Shown: in pieces, positions 33,261 to 45,514 of the stretch
How the letters are laid out: each line of letters starts with the position of its first letter
How positions within the stretch are numbered: the first letter of the stretch is position 1
DNA from: Platanthera guangdongensis
Taxonomy: Eukaryota > Streptophyta > Magnoliopsida > Asparagales > Orchidaceae
Reading direction: 5' to 3'
Assembly (NCBI GenBank): GCA_039583875.1
Contig: CM077153.1
Location: forward strand, 69,386,482-69,450,481
Length of the DNA stretch: 64,000 bases
Made by a program: the position numbers and the translations under genes
The notes under the pieces: generated by a model
Database searches by the model: none
What the model was told of the DNA's origin: nothing
Seen by the model: only the letters and a program-made list of their open reading frames with translations

Positions 33261-35184
33261 GGAAGTATCTACTCCACAGAAAGCTGTTAAGAAAGATACA
33301 CAACATAAAAAGGTTATTCCACAAGCAGAATCCTCTAGTGATTCTGAAGAAGTGGTCTTCAGTTCAGATGAAGATAGGAAACAAAAAGAAGCACAAGATC
33401 AAGTGGAGAGCAGTATGCTCTTAGAGCTACATGTTATCTCCACTCCAGGGGAGAAAATCCTGAACCAGCAGTACAAGACACTGTACAAGTTGAGTTGCCT
33501 GCCCAAGGGGGAGGTATTACTGAAGCTGCTCTAGAAAGTGAGCATGCTGCTGATACTATTATGGCAATAGTGTGAGAAAACTACAATAAAGAACAACTAA
33601 ATGTTGAGAAAGAAGCACAAAATTAGCAGATACAAGATAATGCTCAAAATATTCAATTAAGTATCTCCTTTATAGAGAATGTCCTGGACGAAGATCTGAA
33701 TGTCCAGGGTGAACCATCTATTTTCAAAACAACTTTTGTTCCTCCTGTTCAGCTGCAGCAAGAGGTAACTATGGAAGAGCTATTCCCTAAACACCCAACA
33801 GTAGGGACTGAGGGGGAGCAGCAAATCATAGAAAAAGAACTTCCAGGAACTGAGGGGGAGATGTCTCAGCATGCCTCAACTAATAAGGAACAAGTGAATA
33901 TACAAAGTTCCTCAGAATCTTCTGATGATGAAGAAGCCTCAATGGCTAAGGAGAGGAAGTTAGCTGCCTTAAGAAAACAGAGCTCATGCTATAAAAAGGC
34001 TTTACAAACAGTCACACCACCACCTGCTCCAAGCATGTATTTCAGTTCCCTACTGGTCCAATTGTAAGTGAAATTAGATGAGCAAAGGCAGTCTTTGGAA
34101 AGGTATGTAGATGAAACACATAAAGATTTGCAATTCAATCTGGCTCAAGATATCAAATCAATCAGATTTGAAGTAAATCAAAATAAAAAGGAAATGACAG
34201 ATTGCTTCCACAAGGGAGGAATTTCTGTGGTATACTTGGCAAACAACAACAAGAACTCAACACTAAAGTGGAAGACATTGCAGTTAAACAAGGATATGTT
34301 CTTGAGAATCAAATCCGGATGAATGAGAATCTCAAAGAGTCACACTTTGCCATTCTTACACAGATTGATAATCTAACAACTGCTCTCAAAGCTGAAGTGT
34401 CCAAGCAGATTAAAGAAGATGTAGCTGCTGTTCAGGACACATTTACAAATTCTCACATGATTATTTTTGATTTCTTGCAGAAGTTCAGGAATTATTACAA
34501 AGAAGGAACAGATTATCTTGTTAACCAACTCAGATTTCAGAAGGATGATCTGAGATATCATATTGAAAGCGAAGTCATAAAGGGGGAGAGGGTGTTAGTC
34601 AAAGCTAGCTCAGATCATACTAAATGGATATCAAATAGTATCAGAGCAACTCTTGGATATCCCCCTTGTGTGATGATGACAATATTACTGAGTCTGGAGT
34701 GCAACCTACCTATATTGAAGGCGGTCAACCTGAAGTTGCTCAGGTCATTTACCCTCTAGCTGATTTTGACATGGTTCACTAAGAAGTTCAGTCAATGTAC
34801 AGCCCTCCACAGGAGGCTAAAAATATTATTTTTGAAAAAGTGGAAATGTCAGAGGCTGCCAAGGAAGCTCAGAAGGAAGCACAACTGTCCAAGAAAAGGT
34901 TTAGAGAACAGGCTGAGTTGAAGCCTGATTTTGAGCAATGGAGCCATACTTCCAGGAACATTATATTGACTGCCTGGAAAGCTGTGAAGGACAAGACCCA
35001 TGAAATGGGTAAATGGTATACTGAGCAAGAGTGGAACAAGTATCAAGCCAGACAGGAAGCCATTCTTCAATACAGAAGGAAAACAAATGCTGGGAAGTTA
35101 CCTGATAATGCTATGGAGCTGAGCAAGTACTTCCCAAAGCATTTTAAATATTTTGAAAGGCAAAGGATAAGGGCTGAAGAATAG
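33261..35184 (+). pseudogene. Sirevirus extra ORF (between pol and 3' LTR), several breaks
   Basis: Plus-strand frames 33261-33534, 33771-34067, 34068-34322, 34202-34759 and 34795-35184 form one decayed protein of roughly 600 residues: acidic Ser/Glu-rich N-part (ESSDDEEASMAKERK), then a helical, coiled-coil-like middle (heptad-like runs around 34330-34560), then a charged C-part. A TAA at 34065-34067 and a frameshift near 34250 disrupt it. Position and style fit the envelope-like or accessory ORF reported for Sireviruses; I see no signal peptide or convincing membrane segment. Its role is unknown. Confidence 0.7.
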
Positions 35185-35536
35185 AAAAAGAAGGATCTGA
35201 AAGGAAAGAAACCTGCTGATGATGCTGAACCCACTGTGCAGGCTCAGATCAGATCATGAAAAGACATTGTGATTAAGGAGCCTAATCAATTATAGGATAG
35301 TTAGGCTTATGTATAAAATAATATAACCTTTTAGCTTTTGTTCTAAAGAAAACTGTGTAAACTTAAAATTTCTCTCTGATTAAATGAAATCAGTTTTAGT
35401 ATTCATTTCAGTTGTTTGCAATGTTTATATGTTACCCTGCAGTGAAATGTATGTACATCTATTTCTTTTTATGTGTTTTATTATGAGTGATGTATATCTT
35501 TGACTAAAGGTTATCACTTCTCCAAAAGGGTGAGAT
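35185..35536 (+). other. Noncoding 3' region and polypurine tract
   Basis: AT-rich sequence after the extra ORF. CCAAAAGGGTGAGAT (35522-35536) directly precedes the 3' LTR and is the polypurine tract. Confidence 0.7.
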
Positions 35537-37134
35537 TGTTGGGTACACTGTTAATATGTACCAGATTTGGAGAAGCCTCATCTTAATAAATGATATACAT
35601 CAATTTGTATTTGATGTATGTTTGAGTTTCATTGTGCATGTTTAAGAATTGGAAGAAAATTTTCTAAGTACAAGTGTCAACACTTGTGAAGAATTATTTC
35701 GACACTTGTGAAGAATTATGTCGACACCTAAAGAAGAAGTTGAGTCGACATCCAGGCATTGTGTAGACACCAATAGAAGAAGCTGTGTCGACACCTAGAC
35801 TTGTGTCGACACTTGTGAAGAATTGTTTCGACACCTAAAGAAGAAGCTGAGTTGACACTCAGACTTGAGTCGACACCTGAGCCAGGAGTTTTGTCGACAC
35901 TGAAAGTAAAAGCTGTGTCGACACCCAGGAGTAATGTCGACACTGAAAGCAGAAGCTGTGTTGACACCCAGGAGTTATGTCGACAATGGAAGCAGAATTA
36001 TGTCGACATAGAGGGCTTGTGTCGACACATTTCACAGATGCTGTGTCGAGTACCAGAAGAACGACTATGTCGACACATGGACTGTTGTGTCGACATCATC
36101 AAGACTTGTGTTGACACTTAGTCCATTTGTGTCGACACATGTGAAGCAGTTTGCTGAGTGGTTCATGTTGAGTTGGAAAGTCTTTGAAAAATCAGCTGTC
36201 ATAACCAACCGGTCTGACACCTTTGTCAGAACTATCTGAAGACTGTTACAAACTGGATCAGCCGGTAATCAGGAGGAAACTCTATATAAAGGACTGGTTC
36301 GATACAACATAAGAAGAGAACATAGCAAGGAAAAGAGAACACACAACACTAAGAAGTGAATCCTTCAGAGAGAGTTTTCTACAACAAGAAAAGGGGAAAA
36401 CATTATGAAGGTAGATCCAGATCAGTCTGCAAGGAAGATTCAGATCTCATTCTGAATTCAAGGAGGAAGCTATTTGAAGATCAACTTCTACATCAAGTGA
36501 AAATCAACCTTATTTTGTTCTATCAAGAAGCTTTAAAACAGCTAAGTCAGGTTGGATTTGAAGATCAGTTTATTCAAGAACTGATTAAGAAGCTCACACC
36601 AGTGAAGATATCTATCTGGTGAAATTTCTGTATCTCTTAATCAAACAATTTCTGGTAGGATCTGTTGTAAGATATGAGTTGTAAGCCTGTAATTATAAAG
36701 ACTGAGGTAGGGCATTTGCCTGAGTTGTAGGAGTGGGGTTTCACTCTGAGTTCTAAGCCTAGTGACATTGGCTGAGGTAGGGCTGATTCCTGAAGTAGGG
36801 TTCTTGGGGAAGAATCTGAGGTAGGACTTGTATAAGTCTGAGTTGTAGGAACCATTCTTGGTTCTGAGCTGTAAGATCTGCGGATCTGAGAAGAAAGAAG
36901 GTAGTTAGGCCGAATCTAGTACACTGATAGATAGGCGAAGGTGGAAAGTGGATGTACCCATACCTTGGGGAACCACTATAAATCTGGTGTATGCTGTGTT
37001 GTGTTCATTATTCTGTGGTTTACATTGTTTCTGTGTTGAGATAGATTTTGCTATTTGCCTAAAATTTTGAAGGAAAAATTAGAACCTATTCACCCCCCCT
37101 CTAGGTGTCTAGGCTCTTGAAATCAAGTCTTTCA
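35537..37134 (+). repeat. 3' LTR of the Sirevirus-like element (1598 bp)
   Basis: TGTTGGGTACACTG...AAGTCTTTCA. U3 array of GTGTCGACAC palindromes at 35675-36145, TATATAAA at 36283-36290, transcribed leader after it. About 50 bases near 36768-36820, rich in GAGGTAGG, have no counterpart in the 5' LTR halves. Confidence 0.93.
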
Positions 37135-38060
37135 CTAGTCGTGGTTCTTGGCCGCAATGGTGGGTTGTCAGTCCACTTCTCGACTCAGACTGTTGGTTGT
37201 GTCCGGAGGTAAATGGGTTGTCAATCCACTTTTCTTCCTCCATCTTCTTCCCTATCCTTCAATCTTTTCTCCCTTTTTGCCCAAATGAGTAGTACCAAAA
37301 GTTCTCTATTGCACACTGCTGGTGGTCGGAAACTCTCCGAAGGGTTAAAGATGGCTTCAGATCGCCAGAGATAGCATCCCGGAGGATGGAGATGAGTGGA
37401 GGACCTATGGGGGTGAAAAACACCGCTTTGCGCGCAGTAGCAGGGTGGAAAAAAATGAAAAGTGTTGCCCTAATTCGCGGAGCATGGGTTTAAATACGGC
37501 AGCAGAAAATCAGAGCACACGATCTGTGGCGTACGACCAGAGGTCGTGCGGATGATCATGCGATTAACAATGACAAAACTCTAGACAAATGGAATAAACG
37601 AGCACGAGTAGTTGTGCAAGACCAGAGGTTGTGCACACTATGTCCAATGATCATGTGATTGCCCAGACAAAACTTGAAAAAATGGAGAATAGTGCGCACG
37701 ATCTGTGGCTCACATCCAGTGGTCGTGCGCTATAGATCCAATGATTGTGCGCAGTATTCCTGTAACATTTGGGGTTCGATGAACTGACCGTGCATGACTA
37801 GTGGTCGTATGCAAAGGAGTCCACTAACCGTGCACGTGTAAAAATGCACGATCAGTGGCCGTTAGGCAAAAAACATTCCCAAACAATCTCAAAACACACT
37901 CACGACCTTTGTACCTGCAGCAAAAATAGAAGAGCCACCGAAATGGGAATTCCACATTCTCCAGACACAGAAAACACCAAGTTGGGCAAAAGTATAATAA
38001 CTACATAATCACACTGAAAACGGAACAAAAAAGCGATTAATATGGAATGGACATTGTACA
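37135..38060 (-). repeat. LTR, distal part (split by Sirevirus insertion)
   Basis: Continuation of 26802-27352; total about 1.47 kb. The minus strand starts TGTACAATGTCC at 38060 (estimate). 37500-37870 contains GTGCGCACGATC / GGTCGTGCGC motifs, as in the LTR at 55168. GTATTTAAACC near 37488 (minus) may be a TATA box, and CCCTAATTCG after it recurs at 55829. Confidence 0.62.
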
Positions 38061-38740
38061 ACCTTGGGCTCGCGGGAGGTAGCTCAAGCAGCTGGTGAGA
38101 GGAATGGAAGAGGCGAGTGGGACCATGTGGTCCACTCGCAGAAGGCGATATGAGGCTTGGCGTTGTAGGCGAGGCGTCCTCTAGGCCATCAGGCTAGACC
38201 TTGAGGTCGAGACGGCTCCCATGAGGTGGGAAGCCAGCGAGACGAGCAGGTGGGATCGTCTCGCCCGCTGATCGTTTCCCCACTCGCCATATAGAAGGAA
38301 GGATGTTTTTACCTTCTTACCCCAAGGGGGATTTTACTCTTCTACCCCAGGTAATTTTACCCTTTTACCCTCAGTTGTCTGCATATGACCTTTCAGAATA
38401 GCGCAGTTTGGCTGTTGGCAGACCCAACCTAGGATATTTTGGTATTTTCAGGTCGGTTCAGTATGGTTATTTGCAGATTAGACTCAGAGGCCTATAAATA
38501 GATCGATAAGGTGACTTGAAGAAGGTTGTTGAACCTTGACATATTCTTCCTCAGAGGCACCTAGCTCAGCATTGGCTAGGGAGGGGAAGAACTTCTGATT
38601 CTTCTGGGTAAGAGGTGGGACGTCCGAGCTGAGACCATTAGTCTGTTTCTGGTCCTATAACTTGCATCGGGAGGGCGGTTCGAGAAGAGTAAGTGTACGC
38701 TACAGCTTCAGGTCCGAACTCTAGGTAGAACCGGGTGACT
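38061..38740 (+). repeat. Presumed 5' LTR and leader of Tat-clade gypsy element
   Basis: TATAAATA at 38493-38500 and the position just upstream of Gag suggest an LTR. It contains inverted words around CGAGTGGGACCATGTGGTCCACTCG (38112-38140). A primer-site-like TTTGGTACGGTGAGCG lies at 38753, but I cannot match its tRNA. Boundaries are not proven. Confidence 0.45.
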
Positions 38741-40320
38741 GGTTTCAACATTTTTGGTACGGTGAGCGTGCACCGCGGCCCACACAGAAGAATCTTTAGT
38801 TACCTCATGACGGGAGGTCATGGAGAAGGAGACGGAGACGGGTCAGATAACCCGAGAGGATTTGTTGGGAGGGAGGAGTTCATGGCGTCGATCAAAGGCA
38901 TTATGGACATGCTGCAGGGGATCTCGCAACAGGGAGATTGTTCGACCCCGCTGCATCAGGTACCTACTCTCACGCTGTAGGAAGAGCTCGTCTCGGCGAG
39001 AGTCGGAGAAGAAGCCACAGCGATGCGACCAGGAAAAGAAGTGATGGTGGAAGGAGGTGGGCGAGACATGGCAGGAAGGGAGCTATTCCCGAGCCCCGCT
39101 AGTGTCGTCTCGCCAGGGGTTGTTATCACGTGAGTAGGGGCAGCGAGACCATGGGCGAGAGGGTCGCGGTTCTGCAAATTGATTCTGTCAGCTCCCATCC
39201 CAGATGGGTTCCGGGAACTTGAGATGATCTATTATGTAGGGAAAGATGATCCCCTCCAGCACCTGCAATGGTTCGAGGATGTAGTTTCGATCAGGCCGAT
39301 GACAGACGCTTTCAAGTGCCGTCTTTTTACCATCACTCTAAAGGATAAACCTAGGAACTGGTGTCATCAGCTCCCGACATGCTCGATATACAGCTTCAAG
39401 GACTTGGGCAGGAGCTTTCAGCAACGTTTCTCAACTTCAAAGAAGAGGAAGAAGAACCCGGAGTCAATTTTTCTGATTAAGAAGAGGGCGGATGAGTCCC
39501 TAGCTTAGTATTTACACAGATTTCAAGAGGAGATCTTGGACATTCAGGAGGTGCCTGGATTCGCCCTCCAGATGGCCTTTACCGTGGGACTACGGGAGGG
39601 CTTCTTCAAGATGAGCCTCACTCGGAAGGCGCCCCTGTCCTTTGAGGGGTTGATGGAGAAGTCTGCGAAGGAAATAACAATGGAGGCAGTGAATCCAAAT
39701 TTTACAAAAAAGATAGCAAGACTGATAGAGGTTGAGTCAAGAGAGCCAGGAGGAGGGAGAGAGCAAGAAGGGGGGAGAAGAGAAGAGCTGAGGGCACCAG
39801 CGTACCAGGAGTTAGGATGGAGGCACCAGGGGGGCCCTGCCCACGGGTAAGGGAGAGGATTTCCCCAAGGAGGAAGGAACCAACTGGGAGTACCCGAAAG
39901 ATTTAACCAGCAGGGGCGGGGGTACGGTCATAGACCACCTCTACCCCCGCCGCCGCAAGCTATGGCCATCGGTCGAAGGAGAGGTAGAGGCCAAAAGAGA
40001 GGAAGAGTTGGAGCAGGAGCTTGAAGAAGGAGAAACCCTCAGGAGGGAAGGTGAGGGGAGGAGGTAGCGCTGCCATACTATGACTTCCACGAGGAAGAGG
40101 GTCATGCAATGGCTACTTACCCAAAATTCTTGGAAATGAGAAGAGCTATGGGAGCAGGAGAGCAGCAGCGGCCGGTACGGATAGTGGAGGTGACCGGGAC
40201 AGGAGAGGAAGATCGATGTGTGGATCGAGCGGATGTAGAGGACTGAGGGGGAATTGGAGTAATCCATGGGGGGGGATTGAGGCTGCCCGAAATGCAAGCC
40301 TTTATACCATGTACCATCAG
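38735..40320 (+). pseudogene. gag: Tat-clade Gag, decayed
   Basis: 39179-39508 is the capsid core (MILSAPIPDGFRE, DDPLQHLQWFEDV, FTITLKDKPRNW, RRFQQRF-type). A TAG at 39506-39508 follows, then the same frame continues to 39850 (YLHRFQEEI, FTVGLREGFFKMSL); CAG to TAG is likely. A His-rich knuckle remnant YYDFHEEEGHAMATYPKF lies near 40077-40130, with both expected Cys replaced by Tyr. The N-terminus at 38735 is weak. Confidence 0.8.
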
Positions 40321-40329
40321 AGCGTAGCT

Positions 40330-40833
40330 ATGACGTCACAATCCTCTCCCCCAAATGAGAAGATCACCTTTTCGAGAAAAAACATGCAGGACCATGAAGA
40401 CCCCTTCTGTGACGCACTGGTGATCCGGACAGCCATTGAGAACTTCACGGTATCGCGGATCCTGGTTGACAATGGAAGCTCAGTGAATGATATTTAAAAA
40501 AAACATTTAATGAGATGAGGGTGGAGGCCCGAAGGGTGCTGGTATCAGTTGGACAATTGTTCTAATTCTCAGGAGAGAGGAAGGAAGTCGAGGGGGAGTG
40601 GGACTCCAGGTAAACCTGGGGGGCTATCTAGGAACAGCCATTTTGTCATAGTAGATGCCCCCAGCAGTTACAACGCCATTTTTGGGTGCCCCTTGATCAG
40701 TGCTTTTAGATGTGTGACGTCATCTTTCCACCAGTGCCTGAAGCTCAATGTCGGAGGTACTCAAATCAGAGTCCGGGGAGACATGAAGGCAGCTAGGGAA
40801 TGCTACGTGATGGCAATGAACACCATCTCATAG
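40330..40833 (+). pseudogene. pr: Tat-clade aspartic protease, frameshifted
   Basis: RILVDNGSSVND (active site D-N-G-S) ends at a stop at 40495-40497. 40549-40833 continues FVIVDAPSSYNAIFGCPLISAFR and the RGDMKAARECY tail, as in other Tat elements. Confidence 0.82.
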
Positions 40834-40908
40834 TAGGGAGAGGCCGAGGAGATGGGGAAGATGATGGAACAATGACAGCAGCAGTTTGGTAGCGAAGCAG
40901 AGGTGAAG

Positions 40909-41232
40909 GAAGAAAAAGAGCATAGAGGAGAAAGCGAGGTGGAGATGGTAGGAGGCATTGTGGTGGAGCCGAAGACGGCGGGAGAGAATGACGGAGAGAT
41001 GGGAATGGAAGAGGAGAAAGAAAAAGAGGATAGAGGAGAAAGGGAGGTGGAGATGGTAGGAGGCATTGCGGTGGAGCCGAAGACGGTGAGAGAGAATGGC
41101 GGAGAGATGGGGATGGATGAGGAGAAAGAAAAAGAGCTCGGAGGAGAAAGGGAAGAGGAGATGGTAGGAGGCATTGCGGTGGAGCAGGAAACGGTGGGCG
41201 AGAGGGATGGATAGATGGAGGTGGAAGAGGAG
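40909..41232 (+). repeat. Three tandem 108-bp (36-residue) acidic repeats
   Basis: Units with the block EVEMVGGI and the GENDGEMGM-type end recur with period 108 (AGATGGTAGGAGGCATT at 40943, 51 bases of line offset later at 41051, and 41159). The period is a multiple of three, so the plus-strand frame 40903-41214 reads through all three as a Glu/Gly/Met-rich linker between protease and RT. Minus-strand long frames here (40793-41528) are shadows of the purine bias. Confidence 0.88.
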
Positions 41233-41448
41233 AGGGCGTCGAAGGAAGGCGAAGGGAGGAGGAAAGAAAAGAGAAAGATGGAGGAAGCAGGAGGGTCGCC
41301 CGAAGGGGAAGCCTGACAGGAAAAAAGAAGAATTGCACTACTGGAAGGAGGGAGCATTAGCGAGCTGGAGAGGGAGAAGCTTTGGGAAGGAATGGTCGTG
41401 ACTGTTACGGAGCACGAGGCAGTGAACCACGAAGCCGGAGAATAGGAT

Positions 41449-42380
41449 ATGCTGGGAGAGCAGGAGAAAGAAGAGGAGCCGTCAAGGCTGAAGGCAACCG
41501 TGGAGGTAATAGAGATGGTGATCCTCACTAGAGATGGAAGAAAAGAGAAGATTATGGTCAGCAGCGAGCACTGCCAAGAAGATCAGGAGAAGATCAGGGC
41601 ATGCGTGCAGAGGAATATTGACATCTTCACTTGGAGCGCGGCTGACATGCTAGGGGTTGATGAGGACTTGGCCTGCCACCATCTCAGCCTCGACTCCAAC
41701 ACTCGCCCAGTGAAACAGAACAAGAGGGCCATCACCTCTAAGATGGCCGAACCCATTAGAGAGGAGGTAGAAAAGCTGCTTATGGCAGGGTTTGTGCTGC
41801 CTATAAGTATCCATGGTGGGTGAGCAATGTTGTAATGGTTAAAAAGGCGGAGGGTAATTGGACAATTTGTGTAGATTTATTTCTCTTAAATAAACCGTGC
41901 CCTAAGGATTAATACCCTCTGCATCGAATTGATGCGCTGGTTGATTCAGCCGTCGGTTACTCACTAATGAGTTTTCTAGATGCGTTTTCAGCATACCACC
42001 AAATACGCATGCACCAACCGAACGTCAAGGACGTCACCTTCATCACGGAGGATGGATGCTTCTATTTTAACATGATGCCCTTTCGGTTAAAAAATGCGTG
42101 GGCAACTTATCAAAGAATGATGGATTCGATCTTCCGAGAGCAGAAGGGGCAGAACCTCGAGGTTTATGTGGATGACCTGATGATCAAAAGCCGGGACCTC
42201 AGATATCATGTCTTGGATCTTAAGGAAACCTTTGGAACCTTAAGAAAAAAATAAAATGAGGCTCAACGCCCTGAAATGCATTTTTGGAGCCAGTAGGGGA
42301 AAGTTCCTAGGGCATCTCCTTACCCCATCCGGAGTAGAGCCTAATACCGATAAGGTAAAGGCAATCCTAGAGCTGAAATC
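41449..42380 (+). pseudogene. rt: Tat-clade reverse transcriptase, first part
   Basis: NIDIFTWSAADMLGV and MAEPIREEVEKLLMAGFV open RT; a frameshift and TGA follow at 41820. 41967-42254 has MSFLDAFSAYHQI (first Asp) and the catalytic VYVDDLMIKS. The thumb (ALKCIFGASRGKFLGHL) is in another frame after TAA 42252-42254. RT ends in AILELK at 42380, where the 11.7 kb element enters. Confidence 0.9.
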
Positions 42381-45300
42381 TGTTACAACCCGCATTTTCA
42401 CCTCATAAAATAACTTATCAGAGTAAGGGAAAATGCGCGTCATGAAGCCACGTCAGCAGGGGATAACTGCAGACGCTCAGGCAGACACCTACTTAAATAT
42501 GAAGAAAGATTCTTTAAGTAATTTTAAGGAAAAATCAGTTATGTACAGTAGTTAGTCATATCGCTCATCTTAGTGGCTCATCTAGTCCACGAATCAAAAT
42601 ATAATTATACGCTGCAGAAACACACTTATTTAGATTGACTCCAACATCCTACATGAGTATAAATGTCCTCAAAGGACAAGTCATGCTATGCAAGACCCTA
42701 AATTTATAATAGTAGTAAAGATATCTTTTACGGTTCTTAAATATAACAAGTTAGAGTTTTTAAATGATGCAGTGCATGAAGTAATAGTAGTAGATTTTAT
42801 TCTTAAAAATACCTAACATGCATTCCTAGCATAAATCCTCTCAGAGAGCAAGCAATCCACATCCACATATAGAGATATAAGCAGCTACCAAGTATCTAAA
42901 AGTAACAATTCTGTCGGCGGCAACAAACTGACACGAACCCACTAACAGAAAAGTAAGTCTGAACCAGTAACTAAATAAACCATGAACTACCTCGCGGAGA
43001 TGCGGTAACAACCACGGCCAACACTGCCGCCCAAAAACTCCAAAACTATCTCTGCTATCTGCTACTCCTCTGAACTTGAGGCATTCCAAAGACAGAACAC
43101 CTCAGCAAGAAGGAACAAATTGTGACAGAAAATTAATAAACCAAAATAAACAAAGGTCAAAAGGGGTACCAACCCAAGACCAAAAGCACTGAAGTGGAGT
43201 ACAAAAAGAAACAGGGCATCAATAGGAAAAAGAACTCTTACGTGATTCGTCACATTCAACAAGAGTACACCGGATGCACGAGGCCATAAGTTGACTACAT
43301 GAATAATTCATAAGGAAGAAATACAAAACCTCTATTAGGCACCTGTGGTCGACTCTACCCAAAAATATGGGCGAGGTGGTCACTCGTGGACATACCTTCA
43401 TGAATATAAAATCCGTCTAACTGAGAGGGAGTCTCATACTCTCCACCATACACCGCAGACGCTCCAAAAACCTGGTAGACTTCCACAAGGTAATAATAAA
43501 GGCATCAAACATTGCGGAGGTGGTTTCGTCCACTAACTCCCACAATTAAGAAACCCAAAGAAACCACAACACACATATCTCGAGATTTAGCTCGTCAGAT
43601 TCTACTTGACACTTCTAGTTTCAAGACACGGTTGATCAACCCTTAGGAATGATTTACAATCCTAGATAACTCTAATCCATTCAATAACGAAATCTAAGGC
43701 ATTTAAAGTCATCAATAAGACACTTCAAGAACGATCAAACATGTCCGGACAAAATCGTGCTAACCATGACAACACGTTATAACATCATGTGATCATTGAG
43801 AAGGTTAATCATTACAATAATTTGTAAGAACAAGTGTAGAAAAATTTAGGGAACATGAAAACATAGCCGTTACCATCAAATCAGACAAGGAGAAACGATG
43901 GTAAACCACCACTTGTCTTGGTTTTACCGAAAAAGTCCTATGAATCACTCCACGTCGTAGATCAGGGCAAAAGGATGCGGGAGGAGTTGAAATTTGAACA
44001 AAAATGGTCGAAATAGAGGTTAGGGCCGAAAAACCCTAACAAGAAATCTCAAGAAATGGGGAAGATATTACCACGATTGCGTAGCTCTCGGCGAGAGCTT
44101 TCCGGATCTATGTTCGGTTGAAGATTTCGAGCACCGGAGTACCGTCGGCGGCCACCGGAAGATTCACGACAAGGAAACTCTCTCTCTCTCTCTCTCGCTC
44201 GCTGATCTGGTTCGGGAGAATAATATCGGAGAAGATGAAGTTCGGTTCTAAAACCTAAGTCTAAGAATATATATATATATAATGTTTATAAAACGTTTTG
44301 TCAAAAACGGGTTATTTCAAGCGGTTTCGTGTGAATCCAATATAGAGGTCTAGGATGACCCCAAATTGAAAACTTTCCAACATGAAAGTTGTAGATCTCG
44401 TCGATAAGAAAAAAGTTCATGTTGACCATTTTGTCGTACGACACCGTTTTGACCCTCAAGACGGTGCCCAAACTTAGACTGTACAGACTACTCGAGAGGA
44501 AATTGGTTTACTCGAGATGGAGGTGTTTACTCGAGTTGGAGGGGATTACTCGAGATGGAGACTCGAGTTGGAGGCTTGGGGAACTCGCGATAGTCATAGG
44601 GACTCGAGATAAAAGGCATAGAACTCGAGTAGATCAGGTCTACTCGAGATAGAAGGAATAGAACTCGAGTAGATCAGTCGAACGGGCTATCTATGAGCAG
44701 TTTCGGGAAAATCGATAATAGAGGTCCAAGATTGCATCAAATCGAAAAGTGTCCAACATGAAAATTATATTTCGTCGAGACGAACAAATTTCATGTTAAC
44801 CATTTTTTCATACGACATCATTTTGACCCTGAAAATAGCACCTGAACGTGACTGAACACAATAACTCGAGTAGGAAAATAGTCACTCGAGTAGGAAAATA
44901 AAATCACACGTGTACCTGAAGAAATTCACTCGAGTAGGTCAATAAAATTACTCATGGGAAGAAATTTTGCATGAATAGTGTTTTTTACATATATATCCAA
45001 AGAATTAAACTTTATATATGAATAGTAAAGTACATTTTTGAATAGTAACATAATATTAAAATAATCCTGTTTATATATTTTGAATAAGGAAACTACGAGA
45101 TCAAAACGGAGGCCCAAACGCGTGTCAAATTAAATGAAATTCACACCGTAGGCGAACACTGACGCTACAAACACAACGGTAAAGTCAAAACCAAAATCGG
45201 ATGAGCCATTCCCGAGATATTAATCTTCAAAGTATACGGCGAAGATAAACAATCCAAAACTTCAATCACGCACTGAGACTCCAAAAATGCTCAGATTGCG

Positions 45301-45514
45301 ACGAAACTTGACGAGCAAGTCCAAAATTACTTAACTTAAATTCCAAAAGCAAAAATTTCCAATTACAATAAGAATTCGGCCGATTCGACCGCACAGACAC
45401 GAAAATGCCTTAACGACATTGCGCCGTCAACTCGACATTAAAACTAACGCCACTATGTCATAAATATGACGATGCCCATTCAAATAAAATCATTGAAAAA
45501 CCTGGGGCATTACA
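42381..45514 (-). repeat. 3' LTR of the Tekay-like element (3134 bp)
   Basis: Minus strand TGTAATGCCCC...GGGTTGTAACA. 44495-44680 and 44865-44940 hold an array of ACTCGAGT / ACTCGAGATGG words, many with CTCGAG. A short (TA)n of about 13 bases at 44268-44280, then (CT)n at 44178-44200. Open frames in it (42841-43401) are not genes. Confidence 0.93.

Larger units (their letters stand above)
27353..37134 (+). mobile_element. Sirevirus-like Ty1/copia with inverted internal segment
   Basis: The terminal LTRs are both on the plus strand (27353-28583, and 35537-37134), with target repeats CTAGC (27348-27352) and CTAGT (37135-37139), one mismatch. Between them 28584-33260 lies reversed: it holds the last 320 bases of the 5' LTR, primer site, gag, protease, integrase and the first part of RT, all on the minus strand. 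Outside it, on the plus strand, 33261-35184 is the extra ORF that Sireviruses carry between pol and the 3' LTR. Turning the segment back gives a normal order LTR-gag-pol-extra ORF-LTR, with the rest of RT and RNase H deleted. Confidence 0.85.

Noticed and set aside
40793..41528. Ser/Pro-rich minus-strand frames of 181 and 241 codons
   Set aside because: Shadows of the plus-strand acidic repeats and purine-rich Tat linker; no domain.
43062..43401. Hydrophobic frames repeated at 51613-52036
   Set aside because: Also the two LTRs of one element; frame differences between copies show no coding constraint.
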